DNA from: JABCPE02 sp963520725
GTDB taxonomy: Bacteria; Bacteroidota; Bacteroidia; Flavobacteriales; Weeksellaceae
Assembly (NCBI GenBank): GCA_963520725.1
Contig: CAUQSG010000002.1
Location: forward strand, 1 to 64,000
DNA: 64,000 nt
Direction: 5' to 3'
Each line of letters starts with the position of its first letter. Positions within the stretch are counted from its first letter, which is position 1. This document shows, piece by piece, positions 40,488 to 49,026 of the stretch. The notes below the pieces were generated by a model. The model saw only the letters and a program-made list of their open reading frames with translations. It did not search any database and was not told where the DNA came from. A program made the position numbers and the translations under genes.

Positions 40488-41222
40488 ATGAGTGAAACAA
40501 TAAGCATGACTGATATTCTGCTGACCGTATCGGTCGGCTGCAACCTGTGGTTCCTGTTCCTGCTCCTTTATGACAGGATCATGGAAACCAGACTTGTCCG
40601 CTTCCTAAGAAGCATAGCCGGAGTGTGGCGGTCGTTGGGCGGCACGGCGGCAAAGCCCGAAACGGTAAGGGACACACCGCCCGCAGACACCCCGGACATC
40701 ATCGGCAAGAGCCGTTTCAGGATGGCATCGCCCCGGACAACCGCTGCCATACCGACGCAAGAAGCCGCCACTTCGGAAAAAGGCATTGAGCTGACGGAGG
40801 AAGAGACTACTTTTGACGACGGAAACACGGAAACCGTGTCCCGTCCCGCACAAGTCCCGGAGGATAAACTCGACGAAACCTTCACGAGCCTCACGCCTTC
40901 GGAACTGGAGTTCGGGGAGGACGAGCCGGAGGAAGAAACGCCCGACGCGCCGAGGGCATCGGGAAGCAGTTTCGACGAGATAGACGATGCGGTCAGAACC
41001 GCCAAGAACCCGGAAGCGACAACGACGGAACGGGAGCGGGCGGCAAAGGTCTTCACCGACATGGAAGGGACGGAGCTGTACGAGAAGCTGATGACCGGCT
41101 CGTCTGAAATGAGCATCCGCATCAAGGGACTTATCGAAATCCGGCTGAAGAAGAATAAACCGAAAAAGGATTTTGTCGTCCCGGACAGTATTGAGAACTT
41201 CGACATCCGCAACTATGTATAA
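40488..41222 (+). CDS. traD: Conjugation protein TraD
   Basis: The ATG at 40488 (MSETISMTD) gives 244 residues. A single N-terminal membrane helix (TDILLTVSVGCNLWFLFLLLY) is followed by a Pro/Glu/Thr-rich disordered stretch. A helical C-terminal region comes last (ERERAAKVFTDMEGTELYEKLMTG, SIRIKGLIEIRLKKNKPKKDFV). It is of the kind called TraD in CTnDOT; not homologous to F-plasmid TraD. No catalytic motif is seen. It is followed by a 200-bp gap containing a leader box. Confidence 0.72.
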   Translation: MSETISMTDILLTVSVGCNLWFLFLLLYDRIMETRLVRFLRSIAGVWRSLGGTAAKPETVRDTPPADTPDIIGKSRFRMASPRTTAAIPTQEAATSEKGIELTEEETTFDDGNTETVSRPAQVPEDKLDETFTSLTPSELEFGEDEPEEETPDAPRASGSSFDEIDDAVRTAKNPEATTTERERAAKVFTDMEGTELYEKLMTGSSEMSIRIKGLIEIRLKKNKPKKDFVVPDSIENFDIRNYV

Positions 41223-41338
41223 CGACTAAAAAAGAATGAGAATGAAAACGTAAGACGGCATCACCCACGCGCACGGCGGTACAAGGTACAGCCAATTCGC
41301 AACGGACACACCCAAGTCCGTAGAAACAAACGGGCAAC

Positions 41339-41354
41339 CCACTAAACCAAAGTA
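41339..41354 (+). promoter_or_regulatory. Leader box upstream of traE
   Basis: CCACTAAACCAAAGTA is the box with one T missing, 70 bp before the traE ATG inside the 202-bp traD-traE gap. It is the longest gap in the tra operon. Confidence 0.45.
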
Positions 41355-41424
41355 AAGTAATCGAGTATCAACCGCCCGACAAAGGACCATCCACCCTTTG
41401 GACGGCACAAAACAAGAACAGTTT

Positions 41425-41736
41425 ATGAACAAGAACAACAGACAGAAACTTATCCTCTCTGCGGCACTTCTGGTTGCCGCAACCGCCTCCGCCTTCGCGC
41501 AGGGAAACGGCATCGCGGGCATCAACGAAGCCACCTCTATGGTGAGTTCGTACTTCGACCCCGGCACGAAACTCATCTACGCCATCGGCGCGGTAGTCGG
41601 GCTTATCGGGGGCGTGAAAGTGTATGGGAAATTCTCGTCCGGCGATCCCGACACATCCAAGACTGCCGCCTCGTGGTTCGGGGCGTGCATCTTCCTGATT
41701 GTCGCCGCCACCATCCTGCGCTCATTCTTCCTTTAA
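41425..41736 (+). CDS. traE: DUF4134 protein TraE (pilin-like)
   Basis: The ATG at 41425 (MNKNNRQKL) gives 103 residues. There is a signal-like first helix (LILSAALLVAATASAFAQG), then NGIAGINEATSMVSSYFDPGTKLIYAIGAVVGLIGGVKVYGKFSSGDPD and a last helix. Size and two-helix topology are those of VirB2/TrbC-type pilins, and DUF4134 proteins occupy that place in Bacteroidota transfer operons. Membrane location is certain from sequence; the pilin role is inference. Confidence 0.85.
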   Translation: MNKNNRQKLILSAALLVAATASAFAQGNGIAGINEATSMVSSYFDPGTKLIYAIGAVVGLIGGVKVYGKFSSGDPDTSKTAASWFGACIFLIVAATILRSFFL

Positions 41737-41746
41737 TAAACAATGT

Positions 41747-42079
41747 ATGGCTGAATACCCGATAAACAAGGGTATCGGCCGTCCGGTAGAGTTCAAGGGT
41801 TTGAAGGCTCAGTACCTCTTCATCTTCTGCGGAGGTCTGCTGGCTCTCTTCGTCCTGTTCGTCATCCTCTACATGGTCGGCATCGACCAGTGGGTATGTA
41901 TCGGCTTCGGCGTGGCATCGTCTTCCATCCTCGTATGGCAGACCTTCGCGCTGAACGCCCGGTACGGCGAACACGGACTGATGAAATTAGGGGCAACAAG
42001 GAGCCATCCCCGATACCTTATCAACCGGCGGCGGATCACCCGATTATTCAAACGGAAACGAAAGGAAGAAACGACATGA
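41747..42079 (+). CDS. traF: DUF4133 protein TraF (VirB3-like)
   Basis: The ATG at 41747 (MAEYPINKG) gives 110 residues. The start INKGIGRPVEFKGLKAQYL is DUF4133-specific. Two membrane helices follow (YLFIFCGGLLALFVLFVILY, CIGFGVASSSILVWQTFAL) and a basic tail. By size, topology and position just before the VirB4-type ATPase it corresponds to VirB3. Its stop overlaps the traG start (ATGA). Confidence 0.85.
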   Translation: MAEYPINKGIGRPVEFKGLKAQYLFIFCGGLLALFVLFVILYMVGIDQWVCIGFGVASSSILVWQTFALNARYGEHGLMKLGATRSHPRYLINRRRITRLFKRKRKEETT

Positions 42080-44580
42080 GGAATACATCCAAAATGACAA
42101 CACTGGAAAACAAGTTCCCGCTATTGGCGGTGGAGCAAGGTTGCATCATCTCCAAAGACGCCGACATCACGGTGGCTTTCGAGGTGGAACTGCCGGAGCT
42201 TTATACCGTGACGGGTGCGGAGTACGAGGCTATACACGGCTGCTGGTGCAAGGCGATCAAGGTGCTGCCGGACTTCTCCGTCGTCCACAAGCAGGACTGG
42301 TTCATCAAGGAGAAGTACACGCCGGAACTTCACAAGGACGACATGAGTTTTTTGAGCCGCTCTTTCGAGCGGCACTTCAACGAGCGACCGTACCTGAAGC
42401 ACACGTGCTACCTCTACCTGACCAAGACGACGAAGGAGCGTAACCGGATGCAGAGCAATTTCAGCACGCTGTGCCGGGGGCATATCATCCCGAAGGAACT
42501 GGACAAGGAAACAGCCGCGAAGTTCATGGAGGCTGCGGAACAGTTCGAGCGCATCATCAACGACAGCGGCTTTGTCAGGCTGCGCCGCCTCTCCACCGAC
42601 GAGATCGTGGGGACAGACGGCAAAGCCGGACTGATAGAGCGTTACTTCTCGCTCATGCCCGAAGGCGACGCCACGTTACAGGACATAGACCTCTCGGCAC
42701 GGGAGATGCGCATCGGCGACAATCGCCTGTGCCTGCACACCCTGTCCGACGCGGAAGACCTTCCCGGCACGGTGGCTACCGACACACGGTATGAGAAACT
42801 CTCCACCGACCGCTCGGACTGCCGCCTCTCCTTCGCCTCCCCGGTGGGGCTGCTGCTCTCCTGCAACCACATTTACAACCAGTACGTGATTATCGACAAC
42901 AGCGAGGAGAACCTTCAAAAATTCGAGAAGTCCGCAAGGAATATGCAGTCGTTATCCCGATACAGCCGGAGCAACAGCATCAACCGCGAGTGGATAGACC
43001 GCTACCTGAACGAGGCGCACTCCTACGGGCTGACCTCGGTGCGGGCGCACTTCAACGTCATGGCGTGGAGCGACGACGCGGAAGAGCTGAAGCACATAAA
43101 GAACGACGTGGGCAGCCAGCTGGCAAGCATGGAGTGCGTGCCGCGCCACAACACCATCGACTGCCCGACACTTTATTGGGCGGCTATGCCCGGCAACGCG
43201 GCGGACTTTCCGGCGGAAGAGAGTTTCCACACCTTCATCGAACAGGCGGTGTGCCTCTTCACGGAGGAAACCAACTACCGCAGCTCGCTCTCGCCCTTCG
43301 GCATCAAGATGGTGGACAGGCTCACGGGAAAACCGCTGCACCTCGACATCAGTGACCTGCCGATGAAGCGGGGCATCACCACGAACCGTAACAAGTTCGT
43401 ATTAGGTCCTTCGGGCAGTGGCAAGTCGTTCTTCATGAACCACCTCGTGCGGCAATACTACGAGCAGGGCGCGCATGTGGTATTGGTGGACACGGGAAAC
43501 TCCTATCAAGGGCTATGCGAGATGATACGGCGCAAGACGGGCGGCACGGACGGCGTGTATTTTACCTACACGGAGGAGAAGCCCATCAGCTTCAACCCGT
43601 TCTATACCGACGACTACGTGTTCGACGTGGAGAAAAAGGACAGCATAAAGACGCTGCTGCTGACGCTCTGGAAGTCGGAGGACGACAAGGTGACGAAAAC
43701 CGAAAGCGGGGAATTGGGCAGTGCCGTGAGTGCCTACATCGAGCGCATCAGGGCTGACCGGAGCATCGTCCCCTCGTTCAACACCTTCTACGAGTACATG
43801 CGCGACGACTACCGCAGGGAACTGGCGGAACGCGACATCAAGGTGGAGAAGGAGGACTTCAACATCGACAACATGCTCACCACCATGCGGCAGTATTACC
43901 GGGGCGGACGCTACGACTTCCTGCTCAACTCGGCGGAGAACATCGACCTGCTGGGCAAACGGTTCATCGTCTTCGAGATCGATTCCATCAAGGACAACCG
44001 CGAACTGTTCCCGGTAGTGACCATCATCATCATGGAAGCCTTCATCAACAAGATGCGGCGTCTGAAAGGTGTGAGAAAGCAGCTTATCGTGGAAGAGGCT
44101 TGGAAGGCTCTCTCGTCGGCGAACATGGCTGATTACCTGCGCTATATGTACAAGACGGTGCGCAAATACTTCGGTGAGGCAATCGTGGTGACGCAGGAGG
44201 TGGACGACATCATTTCCTCGCCCGTCGTCAAGGAGAGCATCATCAACAACTCGGACTGTAAAATCCTGCTTGACCAGCGCAAGTACATGAACAAGTTCGA
44301 CCAGATTCAGGCGTTGCTCGGACTGACGGAGAAGGAGAAGTCGCAGATACTCTCCATCAACATGGCGAACAACCCCTCACGGCTCTACAAGGAGGTGTGG
44401 ATAGGCTTGGGCGGCACGCAGTCGGCGGTCTATGCCACCGAGGTGAGCGCGGAAGAGTATCTGGCGTACACCACCGAGGAAACGGAAAAGGTGGAGGTGT
44501 ACCGTCTGGCGGAGCAATTGGGCGGCGACATCGAAGCCGCCATCCGACAGCTTGCCGAAAGACGGAGAAACAAGCAGTAA
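42076..44580 (+). CDS. traG: VirB4-type conjugation ATPase TraG
   Basis: The ATG at 42076 overlaps the traF stop (ATGA). A much longer frame from 41890 is an out-of-frame overlap with traF. The 834-aa ATPase powers the mating channel. Walker A is VLGPSGSGKSFFMNHLVRQ near residue 446, Walker B RKQLIVEEAWKALSS near 675, and the C-terminal motif QIQALLGLTEKEKSQILS follows. The N-terminal half is the VirB4 domain contacting the inner membrane. Length is normal for Bacteroidota TraG. Confidence 0.93.
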   Translation: MRNTSKMTTLENKFPLLAVEQGCIISKDADITVAFEVELPELYTVTGAEYEAIHGCWCKAIKVLPDFSVVHKQDWFIKEKYTPELHKDDMSFLSRSFERHFNERPYLKHTCYLYLTKTTKERNRMQSNFSTLCRGHIIPKELDKETAAKFMEAAEQFERIINDSGFVRLRRLSTDEIVGTDGKAGLIERYFSLMPEGDATLQDIDLSAREMRIGDNRLCLHTLSDAEDLPGTVATDTRYEKLSTDRSDCRLSFASPVGLLLSCNHIYNQYVIIDNSEENLQKFEKSARNMQSLSRYSRSNSINREWIDRYLNEAHSYGLTSVRAHFNVMAWSDDAEELKHIKNDVGSQLASMECVPRHNTIDCPTLYWAAMPGNAADFPAEESFHTFIEQAVCLFTEETNYRSSLSPFGIKMVDRLTGKPLHLDISDLPMKRGITTNRNKFVLGPSGSGKSFFMNHLVRQYYEQGAHVVLVDTGNSYQGLCEMIRRKTGGTDGVYFTYTEEKPISFNPFYTDDYVFDVEKKDSIKTLLLTLWKSEDDKVTKTESGELGSAVSAYIERIRADRSIVPSFNTFYEYMRDDYRRELAERDIKVEKEDFNIDNMLTTMRQYYRGGRYDFLLNSAENIDLLGKRFIVFEIDSIKDNRELFPVVTIIIMEAFINKMRRLKGVRKQLIVEEAWKALSSANMADYLRYMYKTVRKYFGEAIVVTQEVDDIISSPVVKESIINNSDCKILLDQRKYMNKFDQIQALLGLTEKEKSQILSINMANNPSRLYKEVWIGLGGTQSAVYATEVSAEEYLAYTTEETEKVEVYRLAEQLGGDIEAAIRQLAERRRNKQ

Positions 44581-44629
44581 GTAATCAATAATCGGTAAAA
44601 CAGATTTATCAACGAAAAAAGAAAAGCGT

Positions 44630-45010
44630 ATGAGCATATCAAGAATGAAGATGCTGCAAGTCAGCAAGTGTCTGATCGGATTGGCGGTCATGGTGCTGCA
44701 ATCCTGCGACGTGGCGGAGAACCGCCGCGACCTGCTGTGCGGGAATTGGGAAAGCGTGGAGGGCAAGCCCGACGTGCTTATCTACAAGGAGGGCGAAGCC
44801 TACAAGGTGACGGTATTCAAACGGAGCGGCATCCGCCGCAGGCTGAAACCGGAAACCTACCTCTTGCAGGAGGAGAACGGCAACCTGTTCATGAACACCG
44901 GCTTCCGCATCGACGTGGCGTATAACGAAGCCACCGACGTGCTGACCTTCTCACCGAACGGGGACTACGTGCGTGTGAAGCCGCAGCCGGAAACTCCGGC
45001 AGGAAAATAA
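44630..45010 (+). CDS. traH: DUF3876 lipoprotein TraH
   Basis: The 126-aa protein has a signal peptide ending in a lipobox-like LQSCD (Cys near residue 26). A small beta domain follows (LLCGNWESVEGKPDVLIYKEGEAYKVTVFKR ... FRIDVAYNEATDVLTFSPNGDYVRV), as in DUF3876. It is expected at a membrane face as part of the mating apparatus. It lies between the ATPase and traI, the traH position of CTnDOT. The exact role is unknown. Confidence 0.75.
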   Translation: MSISRMKMLQVSKCLIGLAVMVLQSCDVAENRRDLLCGNWESVEGKPDVLIYKEGEAYKVTVFKRSGIRRRLKPETYLLQEENGNLFMNTGFRIDVAYNEATDVLTFSPNGDYVRVKPQPETPAGK

Positions 45011-45013
45011 GAA

Positions 45014-45031
45014 CCGCTAAAATCCAAAGAA
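45014..45031 (+). promoter_or_regulatory. Leader box before traI
   Basis: CCGCTAAAATCCAAAGAA, a box variant with one extra A and one G-U-compatible change, ends 2 bp before the traI ATG. Confidence 0.45.
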
Positions 45032-45033
45032 AC

Positions 45034-45663
45034 ATGAGAACAAGAATAACATTCGTCATCTGCCTGTGCCTGCTTCTCGCGGGCAGGGCTTCCGCCCAAT
45101 GGGTCGTGAGCGATCCGGGCAATCTGGCGCAGGGCATCATCAATGCCTCGAAGAACATCATCCACACCTCGAAGACCGCCACGAACATGGTGAATAACTT
45201 TCAGGAAACGGTGAAAATCTACGAGCAGGGCAAGAAGTATTACGACGCCCTCAAATCCGTGAACAATCTGGTCAAGGACGCCCGCAAGGTGCAGCAGACC
45301 ATACTGATGGTAGGCGACATCACGGACATCTACGTGACCAGCTTCCAGAAGATGCTGCGCGACGACAACTTCACGGTGGAGGAACTCGGAGCCATCGCCT
45401 TCGGGTACACGAAGCTGCTGGAGGAATCCAATGACGTGCTTACGGAGTTGAAGAACGTGGTGAACATCACCACGCTCTCCATGACGGACAAGGAGCGCAT
45501 GGACGTGGTGGAACGCTGCCACTCCAAGATGAAGCGTTACCGCAACCTCGTGAGCTACTACACCAACAAGAATATCAGCGTGAGCTACCTGCGTGCGAAG
45601 AAGAAAAACGACCTTGACCGCATCATGGGGCTGTACGGGAGCATGAACGAAAGATACTGGTAG
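45034..45663 (+). CDS. traI: DUF4141 protein TraI (VirB5-like)
   Basis: The 209-aa protein has a signal peptide (LCLLLAGRASAQW, cleavage after ASA). A mainly helical mature part follows (NMVNNFQETVKIYEQGKKYYDAL ... NDLDRIMGLYGSMNERYW). Periplasmic helical proteins before the VirB6-type gene correspond to VirB5/TrbJ by position, which is the usual reading of DUF4141. It is preceded by a leader box and followed 3 bp later by traJ. Confidence 0.85.
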   Translation: MRTRITFVICLCLLLAGRASAQWVVSDPGNLAQGIINASKNIIHTSKTATNMVNNFQETVKIYEQGKKYYDALKSVNNLVKDARKVQQTILMVGDITDIYVTSFQKMLRDDNFTVEELGAIAFGYTKLLEESNDVLTELKNVVNITTLSMTDKERMDVVERCHSKMKRYRNLVSYYTNKNISVSYLRAKKKNDLDRIMGLYGSMNERYW

Positions 45664-45666
45664 CCT

Positions 45667-46671
45667 ATGGAGTTCGACAACCTTCACCAGATTCTCCGCT
45701 CGCTCTACGAGCAGATGATGCCGCTGTGCGCCGACATGGCGGGCGTGGCGAAAGGCATCGCCGGGCTGGGCGCGCTCTTCTATGTCGCCTACCGGGTATG
45801 GCAGTCGTTGGCGAGAGCCGAACCGATAGACGTCTTCCCGATGCTCCGTCCCTTTGCCGTCGGTCTGTGCATCATGTTCTTCCCTACGGTGGTGCTTGGC
45901 ACGATAAACAGCGTCCTCTCGCCCGTCGTGCAGGGTACGGCGAAACTGCTCGAAACGCAGACTTTGGACATGAACAAGTACCGGGAGCAGAAGGACAGGC
46001 TGGAATACGAGGCGATGGTGCGCAACCCCGAAACCGCCTACCTCGTGTCCAACGAGGAGTTTGACAAGCAACTGGAGGAATTGGGCTGGTCGCCCTCCGA
46101 CATGGTGACGATGGCGGGGATGTATATCGACCGGGGGATGTACAAGATGAAGAAGGGCATCCGCGACTTCTTCCGCGAGATACTGGAACTGATGTTCCAA
46201 GCCGCCGCCCTCGTGATAGACACCATCCGCACCTTCTTCCTCGTGGTGCTGGCGATACTCGGTCCGATAGCCTTCGCCATATCGGTGTGGGACGGCTTCC
46301 AAAGCACGCTCACGCAGTGGATATGCCGCTACATTCAGGTCTATCTGTGGCTGCCCGTGTCGGACATATTCAGCACCATACTCGCCAAGATTCAGGTGTT
46401 GATGCTCCAGAGCGACATCGAGCGCATGCAGACCGACCCCAACTTCTCGCTGGATTCCAGCGACGGGGTGTATATCGTGTTCATGATAATCGGCATCATC
46501 GGCTACTTCACCATTCCGACGGTGGCGGGCTGGATCATCCAAGCCGGGGGCATGGGCGGCTACGGGCGCAACGTGAACCAGATGGCGGGACGCGCCGGAG
46601 GCATGGCGGGAAGCGTGGCGGGTGCTACCGCAGGCAACATGGTCGGACGTGCCGGGAAACTGCTGAAATAA
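45667..46671 (+). CDS. traJ: Inner-membrane channel protein TraJ (VirB6-like)
   Basis: The 334-aa polytopic protein has five or more hydrophobic helices (GIAGLGALFYVAYRVW, PFAVGLCIMFFPTVVLG, LVIDTIRTFFLVVLAILGPIAFAISVWDGF, and VYIVFMIIGIIGYFTIPTVAGWII). A Gly/Ala/Met-rich C-terminal tail follows (GRNVNQMAGRAGGMAGSVAG). This matches TraJ of Bacteroides elements and the VirB6/TrbL class that forms the inner-membrane pore. It is followed by traK after 31 bp. Confidence 0.88.
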   Translation: MEFDNLHQILRSLYEQMMPLCADMAGVAKGIAGLGALFYVAYRVWQSLARAEPIDVFPMLRPFAVGLCIMFFPTVVLGTINSVLSPVVQGTAKLLETQTLDMNKYREQKDRLEYEAMVRNPETAYLVSNEEFDKQLEELGWSPSDMVTMAGMYIDRGMYKMKKGIRDFFREILELMFQAAALVIDTIRTFFLVVLAILGPIAFAISVWDGFQSTLTQWICRYIQVYLWLPVSDIFSTILAKIQVLMLQSDIERMQTDPNFSLDSSDGVYIVFMIIGIIGYFTIPTVAGWIIQAGGMGGYGRNVNQMAGRAGGMAGSVAGATAGNMVGRAGKLLK

Positions 46672-46702
46672 TCAATGTGGAATTATAAACGGAAAAAGTA
46701 AA

Positions 46703-47326
46703 ATGGAATTCAAGTCACTCAAAAACATCGAATCATCGTTCAGGCAGATACGCCTGTTCGGTATCGTCTTCCTCTCGCTGTGCGCAGTGATAACGGTATG
46801 GAGCGTGTGGAGTTCCTACCGCTTCGCGGAGCGGCAGCGGGAAAAGATCTATGTGCTGGACAACGGCAAGTCGCTGATGCTGGCACTCTCGCAGGACCTC
46901 TCGCAGAACCGTCCGGCGGAAGCGAGGGAGCATGTGCGCCGCTTCCACGAGCTGTTCTTCACGCTCTCGCCCGAAAAGAGCGCGATAGAACACAACGTGA
47001 AGCGTGCGTTGCTGCTGGCAGACAAGAGCGTGTACAACTACTATTCGGACTTCGCCGAGAAGGGGTACTACAACCGCATCATCGCCGGTAACATCAACCA
47101 AGTGCTGAAGGTGGACAGCGTGGTGTGCGACTTCAACGGCTATCCCTACCGCACCGTGACCTACGCCACGCAGAAAATCATCCGGCAGAGCAACGTCACA
47201 GAGCGCAGCCTCGTGACCACGTGCCGCCTCTTGAACTCGTCCCGTTCGGACGACAACCCCAACGGGTTCACCATCGAGGGATTCACCATCATCGAGAACA
47301 AAGATTTACAAACCATCAAAAGGTAA
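46703..47326 (+). CDS. traK: TraK (VirB8-like) protein
   Basis: The 207-aa protein has a short cytoplasmic N-terminus, one membrane helix (LFGIVFLSLCAVITVWSVW, about residues 15-33) and a periplasmic alpha/beta domain ending in NPNGFTIEGFTIIENKDLQ. This is the topology of VirB8/TraK assembly factors. It lies between traJ and traL in family order. Preceded by an AT-rich spacer without the leader box. Confidence 0.88.
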   Translation: MEFKSLKNIESSFRQIRLFGIVFLSLCAVITVWSVWSSYRFAERQREKIYVLDNGKSLMLALSQDLSQNRPAEAREHVRRFHELFFTLSPEKSAIEHNVKRALLLADKSVYNYYSDFAEKGYYNRIIAGNINQVLKVDSVVCDFNGYPYRTVTYATQKIIRQSNVTERSLVTTCRLLNSSRSDDNPNGFTIEGFTIIENKDLQTIKR

Positions 47327-47332
47327 ACGGAC

Positions 47333-47641
47333 ATGAAGAAAATCAAGAAATCACTGTGGAGTGCGTACTGGAAACTCCACGACAAAAAGAAAATGCTGGT
47401 GGAACGGCTCAAAGGGTATCTGGACGGCTTGCCGCCGAAGACACGCAGGCGCATCGTGCTGGCGATGCTCATCGCATTCGCCGCACTTGCCCTCTACACC
47501 TTCGGTAAAGCCGTCTATGACATCGGCAGGAATGACGGCAGCCGGATGGAGATAGACCATGCCGGACAGGTGGAACTGTCCGTGAAGCCGGATAACAATC
47601 ACAATGTAATACCTTATTTATATGGAACAGACGAAGAATGA
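47333..47641 (+). CDS. traL: DUF3989 protein TraL
   Basis: The 102-aa protein has a basic N-terminal half (MKKIKKSLWSAYWKLHDKKK) and one membrane helix (RIVLAMLIAFAALALYTFG), then a short periplasmic tail. DUF3989 proteins always sit between traK and traM. The last 20 bp overlap the start of traM. Small bitopic proteins of this kind stabilise the inner-membrane complex; exact role unknown. Confidence 0.82.
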   Translation: MKKIKKSLWSAYWKLHDKKKMLVERLKGYLDGLPPKTRRRIVLAMLIAFAALALYTFGKAVYDIGRNDGSRMEIDHAGQVELSVKPDNNHNVIPYLYGTDEE

Positions 47642-48971
47642 ACCCAAGAACGAAAACAAGGCGGCTCCCGGCAACGACAAGCCGAAAAAGGAGCGCAAGC
47701 CGCTGACCGAAGCCCAACGGCTGAAACGCCAGAAAATGATAGTGCTTCCCGCTATGGTGCTGGTATTCATCGGGGCTATGTGGCTGATATTCGCCCCGTC
47801 CTCCGGCAAGGAGCAGGAGCCGGGAACAAGCGGCTACAACATCGAGATGCCCGATGCGGACAAGGAGAACCGCCGGATTATCGGTGACAAGGCGAAAGCC
47901 TACGAGCAGGGGGCAATGGAGGAACGGCAGGAGAACCGCAGCCGCGCCATGCAGCAGTTGGGCGACCTGTTCGACCGCGAAACGGTGGAAGCGGATGGGG
48001 ACAGCGACTTCGACCTTGCCAATCCCGGCGGAACGGAAGAGGCGGTGAAGCCAGCACCGAAGACCATCCAGTCCTCGGCAGCCGCCTACCGTGACCTCAA
48101 TGCCACGCTCGGCAACTTCTACGAGCAGCCGAAGAACGACAATGCGGAGATGGACGAGCTGCTGGAACGCATCGCCACCCTCGAATCCGAACTGGAAAGC
48201 GGAAAAGAGAGAAGCTCCACGATGGACGAGCAGGTGGCACTCATGGAAAAATCCTACGAACTGGCGGCGAAGTACATGGGCGGTCAGAACGGCACGCAGG
48301 CGGCAGCGGGACAGACCGCAGAGCCGTCCCCCGTGCAGAAAACCGGAAAGAACACGGCAAAACCCGTCAGGCAAGTGACGCATCAGGTGGTGTCCTCGCT
48401 CGGACAGCCCATGAGCAATGCCGAATTTGTCGCTTCCTTCTCGCAGGAACGCAACCGCAGTTTCAACACGGCGGTGGGCGTTACAACCGTACCGGACAGG
48501 AACACCATACCGGCATGCGTCTATGGGGCGCAGAGCGTGACGGACGGGCAGGCGGTCAGGTTGCGGCTGTTGGAGCCGATGGCGGTAGCAGACCGGATCA
48601 TCCCCCGTAATGCGGTGGTGGTCGGCGCAGCCAAGATTCAGGGTGAACGGCTCGGCATCGAAATCACCTCGCTGGAACACGACGGTACGGTTATCCCGGT
48701 GGAGTTGGAGGTCTATGACACGGACGGGCAGCCCGGCATATTCATCCCCAACTCGATGGAGATGAACGCCGTCAGGGAGGTTGCCGCCAACATGGGCGGT
48801 TCGCTCGGCAGTAGCATCAACATCTCCACCAATGCCGGGGCGCAGCTCGCCTCCGACTTGGGCAAGGGGCTGATACAAGGCACGAGCCAGTACATTGCCA
48901 AGAAGATGCGCACCGTCAAAGTGCATCTGAAAGCCGGGTACAGGGTCATGCTCTATCAGGAGAAGAACTGA
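47622..48971 (+). CDS. traM: TraM (VirB10-like) protein
   Basis: The 449-aa protein has a cytoplasmic, Lys-rich N-terminus and a membrane helix (MIVLPAMVLVFIGAMWLIF, about residues 37-55). A long periplasmic coiled, Glu/Gln-rich region follows, then a C-terminal beta domain (about 300-449: IPACVYGAQSVTDGQAVRLRLLEPM, VVVGAAKIQGERLGIEI) matching the TraM C-terminal domain. This fits the VirB10 role of spanning both membranes. It starts inside traL. Confidence 0.9.
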   Translation: MEQTKNEPKNENKAAPGNDKPKKERKPLTEAQRLKRQKMIVLPAMVLVFIGAMWLIFAPSSGKEQEPGTSGYNIEMPDADKENRRIIGDKAKAYEQGAMEERQENRSRAMQQLGDLFDRETVEADGDSDFDLANPGGTEEAVKPAPKTIQSSAAAYRDLNATLGNFYEQPKNDNAEMDELLERIATLESELESGKERSSTMDEQVALMEKSYELAAKYMGGQNGTQAAAGQTAEPSPVQKTGKNTAKPVRQVTHQVVSSLGQPMSNAEFVASFSQERNRSFNTAVGVTTVPDRNTIPACVYGAQSVTDGQAVRLRLLEPMAVADRIIPRNAVVVGAAKIQGERLGIEITSLEHDGTVIPVELEVYDTDGQPGIFIPNSMEMNAVREVAANMGGSLGSSINISTNAGAQLASDLGKGLIQGTSQYIAKKMRTVKVHLKAGYRVMLYQEKN

Positions 48972-49007
48972 TGTATAATCATAAGAAATCCAATCAATAA
49001 CAACAAC

Positions 49008-49024
49008 CCACTAAATTCAAAGTA
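49008..49024 (+). promoter_or_regulatory. Leader box before traN
   Basis: CCACTAAATTCAAAGTA ends 2 bp before the traN ATG. It pairs with 16887-16903 over 17 nt with one G-U pair. Confidence 0.5.
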
Positions 49025-49026
49025 AA

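Noticed and set aside
41890..42078. Longer N-terminus for TraG starting at 41890
   Set aside because: It would overlap nearly 190 bp of traF in another frame. The ATG at 42076 overlapping the traF stop fits coupled translation and family length.
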